Part shown: positions 1-7,584 of the stretch, one piece after another
Position numbering within the stretch: position 1 is the stretch's first letter
Layout: each line of letters opens with the position of its first letter
Assembly (NCBI GenBank): GCA_031292615.1
Contig: JARLGT010000040.1
Location: forward strand, 1-36,679
Length of the DNA: 36,679 bases
DNA from: Coriobacteriia bacterium
GTDB lineage: Bacteria; Actinomycetota; Coriobacteriia; Anaerosomatales; JAAXUF01
Reading direction: 5' to 3'
Program-made: the position numbers and the translations under genes
The notes under the pieces: model-generated
What the model was told of the DNA's origin: nothing
The model's input: the letters and a program-made list of their open reading frames with translations, nothing else
The model's database searches: none

Positions 1-693
1 ATGGCAGAGGCCCTATTCGATGCGATGTGCATCGGTGCGCACCCTGACGATGTTGAGATCGGCATGGGCGCCACGGTTGCCGGGATGGTGCGCCGCGGCA
101 TGAAGGTGGTCATCGTCGACCTGACCAACGGAGAGCCCACGCCGCACGGCACCCCCGAGAAGCGAGCCGCCGAGTCCGCGCAGGCCGCACGCATCCTCGG
201 CGCCGAGCGCCGCACGCTGTCGCAGCGCAACCGCTACCTCTTCGACACCGTCGAGGCTCGCACGGAGCTCGCCGAGGTCATGCGTGAGTTCCGGCCGCGA
301 AGCATCTACGTTCCGTATGCCGACGACACCCACCCCGACCACATCGCGGCGTCTGCGATAGGCGTCGCGGCGCGCTTCTACTCCAAGTTCACCAAGACAG
401 ACATGAGCGGCGAGCCGTACTTTCCGGAGCGCATCTACCGCTACATGGCCGTGCACATGCGCGTGATCGCCGAGCCGTCGTTCATCATCGACGTGCACGA
501 AGACCTGCCTACCAAGCTTGCGGCGATCCAGGCCTACGCTTCGCAGTTCGCCGAGAATCCCATCAACTCGGGAATCGTCGAGATGATGCGGATGCAGGCA
601 GCCATGTGGGGCGCGCTGGGCCGTGTTGAGGCCGGCGAGCCGTTCTTTGCCCTCGAACCGTTGGCGCTCGCGAGCGTCGACGACCTGCTTTAG
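1..693 (+). CDS. bshB1: PIG-L family deacetylase, probable bacillithiol deacetylase BshB1
   Basis: This 230-aa protein is a zinc-dependent LmbE/PIG-L N-acetylglucosamine deacetylase. The motif AHPDD near residue 13 and the later HPDH segment (near residue 117) are the metal and catalytic signatures of the family. Its likely substrate is N-acetylglucosaminyl-malate, step two of bacillithiol synthesis; the BshB1 reading rests on length, on the GAHPDDVEIG start and above all on the adjoining bshC-like gene. Mycothiol deacetylase MshB is the alternative within the same superfamily, but MshB is longer. The window opens exactly on an ATG, and the protein begins as BshB1 proteins do, so the gene looks complete although upstream context is missing. 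It is followed after 9 bases by the bshC-like gene, with the Shine-Dalgarno sequence of that gene overlapping the stop codon, so the two are surely co-transcribed. Confidence 0.82.
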   Translation: MAEALFDAMCIGAHPDDVEIGMGATVAGMVRRGMKVVIVDLTNGEPTPHGTPEKRAAESAQAARILGAERRTLSQRNRYLFDTVEARTELAEVMREFRPRSIYVPYADDTHPDHIAASAIGVAARFYSKFTKTDMSGEPYFPERIYRYMAVHMRVIAEPSFIIDVHEDLPTKLAAIQAYASQFAENPINSGIVEMMRMQAAMWGALGRVEAGEPFFALEPLALASVDDLL

Positions 694-702
694 GAGAGAT
701 GC

Positions 703-2280
703 GTGGTACAGACCAAGCCAACAACGCCCGCCGGCCATGGCGAGCTACTCGCCCGTCCCACCTACGAGACCTGGGCGGCATTGGCCGCCGCCAATCACGC
801 CGCCGCGGCCGCCTGGTCGTTCAGCGTCGCTGGCCGAGACGCCCGCGAGGTGCGCTCGCTTGCGCGCCAGGAAGCTTTCGAGCGCGCCGAGGAGTTCTCG
901 GCGAGGCTCGGGGTGACCGTTGATGACGCCGGCGACCCGGACGCACTGATCGTGGCGACCGGGCATCAGCCCGAGCTCTACCATCCCGGCGTGTGGATCA
1001 AGGACTTCCTGCTGCAGCGTCTCGCCGAGGAGACCGGCGCGACGGCTCTGGATGTGGTCGTGGACTCCGACTCGTTCGAGGTCGTATCGGTAAGCTCGCC
1101 GTGTCTGACGCCGGACGTGGCTCGCTGCACGCAGTACCTTGCGGTTGGCTCGCGCGGCACCTCGTTCTCGCAGTCCTCGGTGCCGTCATCGGACGACGTC
1201 GAGACGTGGATCGAGGCTGTCACCCAGCAGATCGAGTCGTTGCCGGCGCCGGCCATTCGTCGCCACTTCACCGAGTACGCCGCGGCGCTCCGGGCCGCCC
1301 ACGACGACGCCGAGAACCTCGCCGAGCTGCTCACGTTCGCCCGCCGCCGCTACGAGGCCAGTGCGGCGACGACCTACCTCGAGCTGCCGGCCACCTCGAT
1401 GTCGCGCTCCGAGGCGTTTGCCACATTTGTGGCCGATATGGCGCTGTCGGCATCGCGCTTCGCCGAGGAGTACAACGCCGCCCTGGCCGACTTTCGCGTC
1501 GTCAACAAGACTCGCTCGGCGGCCCAGCCGTTCCCGGACCTGACCTCGACCCCAGGCTCCACCGAACTCCCGCTGTGGCACCTGCTCGATCACGAGCGCC
1601 AGAGCGTGTGGGCCGAGCCGCACCCAGACGGTGTGCGCCTGATGGGTGACGACGGCTCGGTGCTCGCGGACCTGCCGAGCAACCCGGAGGCCGCCATCAA
1701 GGCGCTTCTGGCCGCCGATCTCCAACTTGCCCCCAAGGCGCTGAGCCTGACGCTGTTCACGCGCGCGTTCGCATGTGACCTCTTCATCCATGGCGTGGGC
1801 GGCGGTGGATACGATCGTGTCACCGACGACGTCTTCCGCCGCTACTACGGCGTCGAGCCGCCGGCCTATGTCGTGGCATCGATCACGATGTATCTGCCGC
1901 TGGGCATGCACGTGATCACCGACGCGGAGGTGTCGGCCGCGCGCGAGAAGCTCAACCGGCTCGAGCACAACCCCGACGCGATGCTGTGCGACGTTGAGTT
2001 CGACGACGAGGCGGAGCATCGCCGCGCGATCGACCTGGCCGCCGAGAAGTCCACGCTGGTCTCGGCGATTGCGGAACCGGACGCCAACAAGAAGGCGCTC
2101 GGGCTGCGCATCCGCGAGGTCAACTCCGAACTGGCGGCGCTGCTCGCGCCCCTGCGCGAGACTCTTGCCGGCGAGTTGGCCGCGCTGGAGTCCCAGCAGG
2201 CGACATCGTCGATCCTTACGGACCGCACGTACCCGCTATGCTTCTGGTCGCCACTCGAGGTCGCCGACAAGGCAAGGTAG
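703..2280 (+). CDS. bshC: BshC-like protein (bacillithiol cysteine-adding enzyme family), divergent
   Basis: A 525-aa soluble protein of BshC length. BshC proteins join cysteine to glucosaminyl-malate, the last step of bacillithiol synthesis. The segment ATGHQPELYHPGVWIKDF around residue 85 corresponds to the nucleotide-fold motif of BshC (usually GQQPGLFGGPLYT), and VVDSDSFEV follows where BshC has its EDHD-type motif. The family motifs are therefore recognisable but altered, so this could be a divergent BshC or a related ligase. Near residues 365-370 there is an HGVGGGGYD stretch followed by DRVTDDVF, and near residue 440 a helical, charged tail typical of the coiled-coil C-terminus of the family. 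The start is GTG at 703, preceded by AGGAGA at 692-697. The pairing with the deacetylase gene supports a thiol role. Confidence 0.68.
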   Translation: MVQTKPTTPAGHGELLARPTYETWAALAAANHAAAAAWSFSVAGRDAREVRSLARQEAFERAEEFSARLGVTVDDAGDPDALIVATGHQPELYHPGVWIKDFLLQRLAEETGATALDVVVDSDSFEVVSVSSPCLTPDVARCTQYLAVGSRGTSFSQSSVPSSDDVETWIEAVTQQIESLPAPAIRRHFTEYAAALRAAHDDAENLAELLTFARRRYEASAATTYLELPATSMSRSEAFATFVADMALSASRFAEEYNAALADFRVVNKTRSAAQPFPDLTSTPGSTELPLWHLLDHERQSVWAEPHPDGVRLMGDDGSVLADLPSNPEAAIKALLAADLQLAPKALSLTLFTRAFACDLFIHGVGGGGYDRVTDDVFRRYYGVEPPAYVVASITMYLPLGMHVITDAEVSAAREKLNRLEHNPDAMLCDVEFDDEAEHRRAIDLAAEKSTLVSAIAEPDANKKALGLRIREVNSELAALLAPLRETLAGELAALESQQATSSILTDRTYPLCFWSPLEVADKAR

Positions 2281-2344
2281 GAGAGCGGGCATCAAGGGCG
2301 AACTGTGCCTGCGACGGCGTGTTTCTCGGCAGTTGGCCTTGTTG

Positions 2345-2373
2345 TTGCCGACTGTGAGTACAGGCGTTAGTAT
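2345..2373 (+). promoter_or_regulatory. Sigma-70-type promoter of the ferredoxin gene
   Basis: TTGCCG at 2345-2350 and TAGTAT at 2368-2373 are separated by 17 bases, which is ideal spacing. Transcription would begin near 2380, leaving a leader of about 40 bases before the ferredoxin ATG at 2421. Prediction from consensus only. Confidence 0.55.
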
Positions 2374-2420
2374 TGCCCGATTCGGTGGTGAAAACCGCAC
2401 CGCGTTGAAAGGATATAGAC

Positions 2421-2594
2421 ATGTCTCTGCCCGTTGTGGACGCTGATAACTGTACGGCTTGTGGCATCTGTGTCGATGAGTGCCCGAGCAGCTGCTACGA
2501 CCTCGAAGAGATCGCCAAGCTCAACCGCCCGGACGACTGCACTGAGTGCGGTACCTGCGTCGATGCGTGCCCGAATGGTGCCATCACGATGTAG
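2421..2594 (+). CDS. Small 2[4Fe-4S] bacterial-type ferredoxin
   Basis: A 57-aa ferredoxin, easily missed because of its size. Two complete CxxCxxCxxxCP motifs are present (CTACGICVDECP at residues 11-22 and CTECGTCVDACP at residues 40-51), giving two low-potential four-iron clusters; one extra Cys lies at residue 25. It would act as a soluble one-electron carrier in the cytoplasm. The ATG at 2421 has a good ribosome site (GAAAGGA at 2407-2413, 7 bases away). It has its own promoter and is closed by a strong hairpin terminator, so it is a single-gene unit. The partner enzyme is not shown by context; the hydrogenase 7 kb downstream is not obviously linked. The family is certain. Confidence 0.93.
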   Translation: MSLPVVDADNCTACGICVDECPSSCYDLEEIAKLNRPDDCTECGTCVDACPNGAITM

Positions 2595-2610
2595 CTCGAC
2601 CTGCTCCAAC

Positions 2611-2642
2611 ACGAAGGGCCGGAAGCGATTCCGGCCCTTCGT
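2611..2642. terminator. Bidirectional intrinsic terminator between ferredoxin and plsY
   Basis: A perfect 14-bp stem (ACGAAGGGCCGGAA at 2611-2624 with its complement at 2629-2642) closes a GCGA loop. It lies between the convergent ferredoxin (plus) and plsY (minus) genes. A short pyrimidine run follows on the plus strand (GTTTCTG). Confidence 0.8.
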
Positions 2643-2663
2643 CGTTTCTGTGCTCGGGGCCAG

Positions 2664-3407
2664 TCAGCCTTGCGGCCCCATGCGATCGTTGATGTAGAGC
2701 TTAGGCTCCTGGCCACGGAGCATGCCCACAAAGCGCTTGTGATGCGCCGCATAGACGATCAGCCCCATGAAAAGCGCAAACGGCCAGTCGAACGATTGGG
2801 TCGCGATCGCGACGATCGGCAGCGTCGCCGCAGCAGCGACCTGCCCTGCCATCATGTAGCGCGTCACAGCGATAAAGAGCAGCCCCACGAGCAGCACCGC
2901 CAGCAGATAGCGCCAGTCGTAGGCCAGGAGCGCGCCAGCCCCGGTCGCCAGTCCCTTGCCAGTGCGCGAGAGTCCCTTGTGCTTGATCAGAGCGACCCAA
3001 ATCGAGTAGTTGTGGCCTACCACGCTGCCGAAGACCGCGATCCATGGCAGGGGATTGGCGAGCAGGTAGATCCAGCCGTTCCACATCGTCGGAGCCGGAA
3101 GCGAAGTCACGCCGCCCTGGATCGCCATCACGACGCCCTGTGAGTACGGGACGAGCACGGGCAACCCACCAAGCCACTTCGCCACGAGCACCGGCACCAG
3201 GCCCTTCATCCCGTCGCCAAGCACCGCGAGGACGAACCATCCCCACGACCCTGTGGTTCGGCGAACGTTCATCGAGCCGATGTTCCCGGTGCCGTGTTGC
3301 GTGATGTCTTCCCCGGTGACGCCTTTCACGATGATGTAGGCGAAGGGTATCGACCCGATGAGGTAGCTGCCGAGCAGAACGAGCAGCGCTGCCGTCAGTG
3401 AGTTCAC
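2664..3407 (-). CDS. plsY: Glycerol-3-phosphate acyltransferase PlsY (acyl-phosphate dependent)
   Basis: A 247-aa integral membrane protein that transfers an acyl group from acyl-phosphate to glycerol-3-phosphate, the first step of phospholipid synthesis. All three PlsY signatures are visible: GSIPFAYI followed by GTGNIGSMNVRR near residues 18-50, LGDGMKG near residue 63, and GHNYSIW...KGLSRTGKGLAT near residues 130-155. Hydrophobic segments flank each motif. It is somewhat longer than typical PlsY (about 200 aa), mainly in the loop after residue 75. The GTG start at 3407 overlaps the TGA of the upstream kinase-family gene (GTGA), so translation of the two is coupled. Confidence 0.93.
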   Translation of the reverse strand: MNSLTAALLVLLGSYLIGSIPFAYIIVKGVTGEDITQHGTGNIGSMNVRRTTGSWGWFVLAVLGDGMKGLVPVLVAKWLGGLPVLVPYSQGVVMAIQGGVTSLPAPTMWNGWIYLLANPLPWIAVFGSVVGHNYSIWVALIKHKGLSRTGKGLATGAGALLAYDWRYLLAVLLVGLLFIAVTRYMMAGQVAAAATLPIVAIATQSFDWPFALFMGLIVYAAHHKRFVGMLRGQEPKLYINDRMGPQG

Positions 3408-4321
3408 TGCTCGACGACCTTCTCGGCGGGGACGATGACGTTCATGGCGGCTGGGAAGATGAGGATGTCGTACGCCGACTCGAGCATGACTTCGCCGTCG
3501 ATCTGACCCTCGAACGGCGTCTCCGAGACTACCGTCAAGCGGGTGGCTCGGCTCATGTGGACAGGCCTCATCTTCGTGTGCTTGCCGAGGACCACAAACG
3601 GCAGGCGCATGAACGCCTCGGCCTTGGGGATCTTGTCGATTCGGCAGATGTCGAGCAGCCCATCGTCGATGACCGCGCCGGGCGTGATCTTGAAGCCGCC
3701 TCCGTAGGTGGGGCCGTTAGTGACAGCAACGATGAGCGCGTCGGTCTCGAACGGCGGCTCCTCGTCGTACTGGATGACGACCTTCTGCGCGTAGTACTGG
3801 TTGTTGAGCACGTGGATGAGCGCGCGAAGGTACAGCGCCAGCCCGGAAAGGCCTGTCGTGACCTTCAGCTCAACAGCCTTGACCGTGACGCGCGCGTCCA
3901 ACCCCATCGAGACCGATTCGCCGAACCACGTTCCATTGCACCGGCCGAGATCCACGACCTTGCGCCCGCCGGTGGCGATCTGGTTCAGGGCGGTGGACAG
4001 GTCGTCGGACATCCCTAGTGTGTGTGCGTAGTCGTTGCCGGAGCCGGTCGGGACGATGCCGAACGCAGGCCTCACGACTCTGTCGTGCTCCATCACACCG
4101 TTGAGCACCTCGTGCGCGGTGCCGTCCCCGCCGACGGCCACGATCGAGTCGAAGCCCTCAGCTGTGCGTGCCAGGTCGCATGCGTGCCGAGGCCCGGCGG
4201 AGAGCACGATCTCGCACTGCGCGGCCTTGCCGAAGATGCGCTCGACAGCGGGGATCAGCTTGCGCGTCTCGCCGTGTCGAGCAGCTGGGTTGACGATGAA
4301 GAGCGTTCTCCCGAGGTGCAT
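3404..4321 (-). CDS. Diacylglycerol kinase family (YegS/DgkB-like) lipid kinase
   Basis: A 305-aa cytoplasmic lipid kinase of the DAGKc superfamily. The nucleotide-binding motif VGGDGT lies near residue 63, followed by VPTGSGNDYA near residue 91; the C-terminal half (GLLDICRIDK, QIDGEVM) is the beta-sandwich domain of the family. Such enzymes phosphorylate diacylglycerol or related lipids, which fits the overlapping plsY downstream: both feed phosphatidate metabolism. ATG at 4321 was chosen because GGAGG at 4327-4331 (minus strand) sits 5 bases upstream; an in-frame ATG 21 bases earlier (4342) lacks such a site. The precise lipid substrate cannot be told from sequence. Confidence 0.85.
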   Translation of the reverse strand: MHLGRTLFIVNPAARHGETRKLIPAVERIFGKAAQCEIVLSAGPRHACDLARTAEGFDSIVAVGGDGTAHEVLNGVMEHDRVVRPAFGIVPTGSGNDYAHTLGMSDDLSTALNQIATGGRKVVDLGRCNGTWFGESVSMGLDARVTVKAVELKVTTGLSGLALYLRALIHVLNNQYYAQKVVIQYDEEPPFETDALIVAVTNGPTYGGGFKITPGAVIDDGLLDICRIDKIPKAEAFMRLPFVVLGKHTKMRPVHMSRATRLTVVSETPFEGQIDGEVMLESAYDILIFPAAMNVIVPAEKVVEQ

Positions 4322-4402
4322 TGACGCCTCCGTGGCGGCCATGTCGCTAGGCGGTCTGCGGGTATGATAGAGTGCGCCGAGTCGGCAGCTCGCCGAGTAC
4401 GT

Positions 4403-4478
4403 GCCCGCGTAGCCCAGAGGATAGAGCGTCTGCCTCCGGAGCAGAAGGCCACAGGTTCGAATCCTGTCGCGGGCACCA
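4403..4478 (+). tRNA. tRNA-Arg, anticodon CCG
   Basis: A full cloverleaf of 76 bases with encoded CCA. The acceptor arms are GCCCGCG (4403-4409) and CGCGGGC (4468-4474). The anticodon stem TCTGC/GCAGA encloses CTCCGGA, giving CCG at 4436-4438, which reads CGG. The T-arm is ACAGG-TTCGAAT-CCTGT. It lies between the divergent lipid-kinase gene and the 3' end of the EF-G-like gene. A possible -10 (TATGAT, 4363-4368) lies upstream, without a convincing -35. Confidence 0.97.
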
Positions 4479-4490
4479 TCAGCATCAACA

Positions 4491-4526
4491 CATGAGCCCG
4501 GCCCCTTTTAGGGAGCCGGGCTCATG
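4491..4526. terminator. Hairpin terminator between tRNA-Arg and the EF-G-like gene
   Basis: A perfect 12-bp stem (CATGAGCCCGGC at 4491-4502 and its complement at 4515-4526) with a partly paired apical part (CCC/GGG around CTTTTA). It follows the tRNA-Arg on the plus strand and the EF-G-like gene on the minus strand, and probably serves both. Confidence 0.7.
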
Positions 4527-4551
4527 ACGTTTGCGCCGCAACACCGATGGG

Positions 4552-6612
4552 CTAGTGGCCCTCGGCCTTGTCCTTATCGTGCTGATCGATGACCTTCTTG
4601 GCCATGTCGAAGGGGACCTCGGCGTACTCGCCGATCTCGATCGTGAAGCTGCCCGTGCCGTGTGAGAGCGACCGCAGCGTGGGCGAGTAATGCACGACCT
4701 CGGCGTAGGGAACCAGCGCCTTGATCTCCTGACCGCCCTCGACGCCATCCATGCCCAACACGCGGCCACGCCGCGAGCTGACGTCGCCCATAACCGCGCC
4801 CGCATAGGCCTCGGGCACGTCGATAGTCAGCGTCGCGACCGGCTCGAGCAGCACCATATCGGCCTTCTCGCAGGCCGCCCGGAATCCGATACGCGCCGCC
4901 GTGCGAAAAGCCATCTCGTTGGAGTCGACCGCGTGCATCGAGCCGTCGAATACGGCGACCTTGATGTCGACCATTGGATACCCGGCGAGCACGCCTTCGA
5001 GCATCGTGTTCTGAACACCCTTGTCGATAGCGACGATGTAGGGCTTGGAGATCCTGCCCCCCACGATCTCGTCGTGGTACTCGTAGCCGCCACCGGGATT
5101 GGGCTCGACCCGCAGCCAACAGTCGGCGAACTGTCCCGAGCCGCCGGTCTGCTTCTTGTGACGGCCCTCGGCCGTAGCCGATTTGCGAATCGTCTCGCGA
5201 TACGGGATGCGAAGCTCAATCAGCTCCGCTTCCACGTTGTAGCGCTCGTGGAGCTTGGCGATGGCCACGTCGATTGCGGTCTCGCCGATGCCGGTCAGCA
5301 CGGTCTGGTGCGTCTCGTCGTCGCGCTTGAGCAAGAGCGTGGGCTCCTCCTCGACGAGCTTGTTCAGCGCCGTGCCGAGCTTGTCCTCATCGGCCTTCGT
5401 CTTCGCGACGAGAGCAACCGGGTAGAGCGGTTGCGGGAAGGGGAGCGTCGCGACCTTGACCTCACCCTTCTCGGAGAGTGTGTCGCCGGTGATGACATCA
5501 CCGAGCTTGGGGAGCACCGCCACGTCTCCTGCGACCACGGCTTCCATGTCCGAGGTCTCCTTGCCGATCATCTTGAAGACGTGCGCGACGCGCTCCTTCT
5601 TGCCCGTGCGCGCATCGATGAGTTCGCACCCAGGAGTAAGCGTGCCCGAGACGACCTTCACGAAGTTCAGACGCCCTACGTACGGGTCGAAGATCGTCTT
5701 GAAGACCAGTGCGGTGGTGGCGCCCTCGGTGCTGACGCGCAGCGTGTCGCCGCCCTCGAGCGGAATCGCACCGTGGGCAGTGGGCTGAGGGAAGAAGGAC
5801 ACGATCTCGTCCATCAGGTCCTCGATGCCCTGCATCTTGAGAGCCGAGCCGACGAACACCGGGATGAAGATGCCTTGGGCGATCGCCTTGTCGAGCAACT
5901 CCTCGAGCTCCTCTTGGTTCAGCGTCTCACCCTCGAGGTACTTCTCCATGAGCGACTCGTCAGCCTCTGCGACGAGATCGGTGAGCTTCTCCCTGGCTGC
6001 CTCGGCAGTCGCGACGAGGTCAGCCGGGATCTCGATGACCTCTTCCTTGTCGCCCTCGTGGTGGTAGGCCTTCATACGGATGACGTCCACGACCCCGCGG
6101 AAGGTGGCCTCCGAACCCATCGGGATCTGGACGGCGCCAACCCGATGCCCGAACTTGGCGTCGAGTGCGGAGATCACTGCATCGAAGTCGGCGTGCTCTT
6201 TGTCCATGCGGTTGATGAACACGGCGCGGGCGATGCCCATCTCGCCGGCTATCTTCCAAAGTCGTTCCGTCTGAACCTGCGGGCCCGCGACGGCGTCAAC
6301 GACGAAAAGTGCCATCTCGGCAGCTTCCATACCCGCGACGGCGTCGCCCACGAAATCTGCGTAGCCGGGGGTGTCGATGACGTTGATCTTCACGCCGTCG
6401 TGTACGACGGGTGCCAGCGAGAGATTGATGGAGAACTTGCGCTTGATCTCCTCGGCTTCGTAGTCGAGGACAGAGTGCCCATCGTCTACGGTGCCAAGCC
6501 TCTTCGTTGCGCCGGACAGGTAAAGCATCGCCTCTGCTAGCGAGGTCTTGCCCGCACCGCCGTGTCCGACCAGTACGACGTTGCGGACCTTGTCAGTACC
6601 GGGTGCTCCCAA
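4552..6612 (-). CDS. Elongation factor G-like GTPase (EF-G2 / FusA2 type)
   Basis: A 686-aa translational GTPase with the five-domain plan of EF-G. The P-loop is GHGGAGKT (residues 16-23), followed by the DTPGYADF G3 motif and NRMDKE, a G4 variant of NKxD. The P-loop is of the GHxGAGKT kind found in the EF-G-like paralogue family rather than the AHIDAGKT of canonical EF-G, and no rpsL/rpsG/tuf genes flank it, so this is probably the paralogue and not the housekeeping translocase. Domain IV is intact (GRHKKQTGGSGQF). The start is taken as TTG at 6612: GGAGGAGG (minus strand, 6620-6627) lies 7 bases before it, whereas the in-frame GTG at 6636 would put that site inside the gene. A leader hairpin (6660-6689) precedes it. 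Confidence 0.85.
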   Translation of the reverse strand: MGAPGTDKVRNVVLVGHGGAGKTSLAEAMLYLSGATKRLGTVDDGHSVLDYEAEEIKRKFSINLSLAPVVHDGVKINVIDTPGYADFVGDAVAGMEAAEMALFVVDAVAGPQVQTERLWKIAGEMGIARAVFINRMDKEHADFDAVISALDAKFGHRVGAVQIPMGSEATFRGVVDVIRMKAYHHEGDKEEVIEIPADLVATAEAAREKLTDLVAEADESLMEKYLEGETLNQEELEELLDKAIAQGIFIPVFVGSALKMQGIEDLMDEIVSFFPQPTAHGAIPLEGGDTLRVSTEGATTALVFKTIFDPYVGRLNFVKVVSGTLTPGCELIDARTGKKERVAHVFKMIGKETSDMEAVVAGDVAVLPKLGDVITGDTLSEKGEVKVATLPFPQPLYPVALVAKTKADEDKLGTALNKLVEEEPTLLLKRDDETHQTVLTGIGETAIDVAIAKLHERYNVEAELIELRIPYRETIRKSATAEGRHKKQTGGSGQFADCWLRVEPNPGGGYEYHDEIVGGRISKPYIVAIDKGVQNTMLEGVLAGYPMVDIKVAVFDGSMHAVDSNEMAFRTAARIGFRAACEKADMVLLEPVATLTIDVPEAYAGAVMGDVSSRRGRVLGMDGVEGGQEIKALVPYAEVVHYSPTLRSLSHGTGSFTIEIGEYAEVPFDMAKKVIDQHDKDKAEGH

Positions 6613-6659
6613 GTGATCGCCTCCTCCGGTAAACACGCCAACACATCGTTGTGATCGCG

Positions 6660-6689
6660 GCCCGCAAAGAGCGTTCCCGCCTTGCGGGC
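6660..6689 (-). promoter_or_regulatory. Leader hairpin upstream of the EF-G-like gene
   Basis: GCCCGCAA (6660-6667) pairs perfectly with TTGCGGGC (6682-6689) around a 14-base loop, about 50 bases upstream of the TTG start on the minus strand. It may be part of the 5' untranslated region. No known regulatory motif is recognised. Confidence 0.35.
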
Positions 6690-6738
6690 TGCCTCAGAAC
6701 CTCAGTCTACCTCTTATCCCCAGAGGCAACGCCAGTCC

Positions 6739-6767
6739 TTATCATGTGCCTCGCGGACTGGTAGAAT
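6739..6767 (+). promoter_or_regulatory. Probable promoter of the cyclophilin lipoprotein gene
   Basis: TTATCA (6739-6744) and TAGAAT (6762-6767) are spaced by 17 bases. The start site would fall near 6774, giving a leader of about 85 bases to the ATG at 6858. Confidence 0.5.
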
Positions 6768-6857
6768 GCCGTGCAGTTCGCATCCGGGACGCGCGGGTCT
6801 TCAACGGCCGCGCCGCCCGAGCTTTCACGGCCGGTCCTCGAAGGGAGCGCTCACCTT

Positions 6858-7574
6858 ATGAACCTGCGCAAGAGCGCGCGTCTCACATTGCTTGCCACCG
6901 TCGCCTTGGCCGGAATCCTGGGACTCGCTGGCTGTGCACAGCCGAGCGCAACGTCTCAGGGCGGCTCGTCGTCCTCGGCTAGTGCCTCGGGGTCTACGGC
7001 AGCATCGGATTCGACAGCCCAGTCCACCTCGTCCTCAGGGGAGACCACCGTGCATACACCCGCATACAAGCTCAACGGCAACGAAACCGCCGTCATCAAG
7101 ACGAGCAAGGGCACGATCAAGGTCAAGTTCTTCGAGAAGGATGCGCCGATCGCGGTCGCGAACTTCATCGAGCTGTCGCTAAAGGGCTTCTACGACCAGA
7201 TCAAGTTCCATCGCTACGTCGCTGGGTTCGTCATCCAAGGCGGCGACCCACAGACCAAGTCCGCTACTTCGGCCGAGGTAGCCGCCGCCGACGGCGGCGG
7301 TTCTGGTCAGTTCGGGACGGGCGGTCCGGGATACACAATCAAGGACGAGTACGCCAACAACCCCAACAAGCATGTCGACGGGTCTCTCGCGATGGCACGT
7401 ACTGGTGCTCCGGACTCGGGCGGCTCGCAGTTCTACTTCGCTCTCGCCCCTCTGCCGTCGCTTGACGGGCAGTACACGGTGTTCGGTCAGGCCACGTCGG
7501 GCCTCGAGGTGATCCACAACCTTCGCGCCGGTGACGTGATCGAGTCGGTCACCATCGAAAACGCCACCAAGTAG
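6858..7574 (+). CDS. Cyclophilin-type peptidyl-prolyl cis-trans isomerase lipoprotein
   Basis: A 238-aa exported protein. A positively charged start (MNLRKSAR) and hydrophobic core lead to the lipobox LAGC, with Cys26 as the predicted lipid-anchored residue. A Ser/Ala/Thr-rich linker follows (about residues 27-60), then a compact cyclophilin domain: VKFFEKDAPIAVANF, FHRYVAGFVIQGGDP, and SGGSQFYFAL with DGQYTVFG, matching the active-site Arg and the FFI/F-Q core of the family. It should assist folding of proteins outside the membrane. ATG at 6858 is preferred over an in-frame upstream ATG at 6771 because only the former gives a signal peptide; GAAGGGAG lies about 11 bases upstream. It is followed by a TPR membrane protein after 10 bases, so the two are likely one transcript. 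Confidence 0.92.
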   Translation: MNLRKSARLTLLATVALAGILGLAGCAQPSATSQGGSSSSASASGSTAASDSTAQSTSSSGETTVHTPAYKLNGNETAVIKTSKGTIKVKFFEKDAPIAVANFIELSLKGFYDQIKFHRYVAGFVIQGGDPQTKSATSAEVAAADGGGSGQFGTGGPGYTIKDEYANNPNKHVDGSLAMARTGAPDSGGSQFYFALAPLPSLDGQYTVFGQATSGLEVIHNLRAGDVIESVTIENATK

Positions 7575-7584
7575 CCCGCGGACC

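Noticed and set aside
4690-6540. 616-aa open frame antisense to the EF-G-like gene
   Set aside because: It mirrors the third-position GC bias of the real gene; the translation is rich in His/Arg/Asp/Leu with no motif and no ribosome site.
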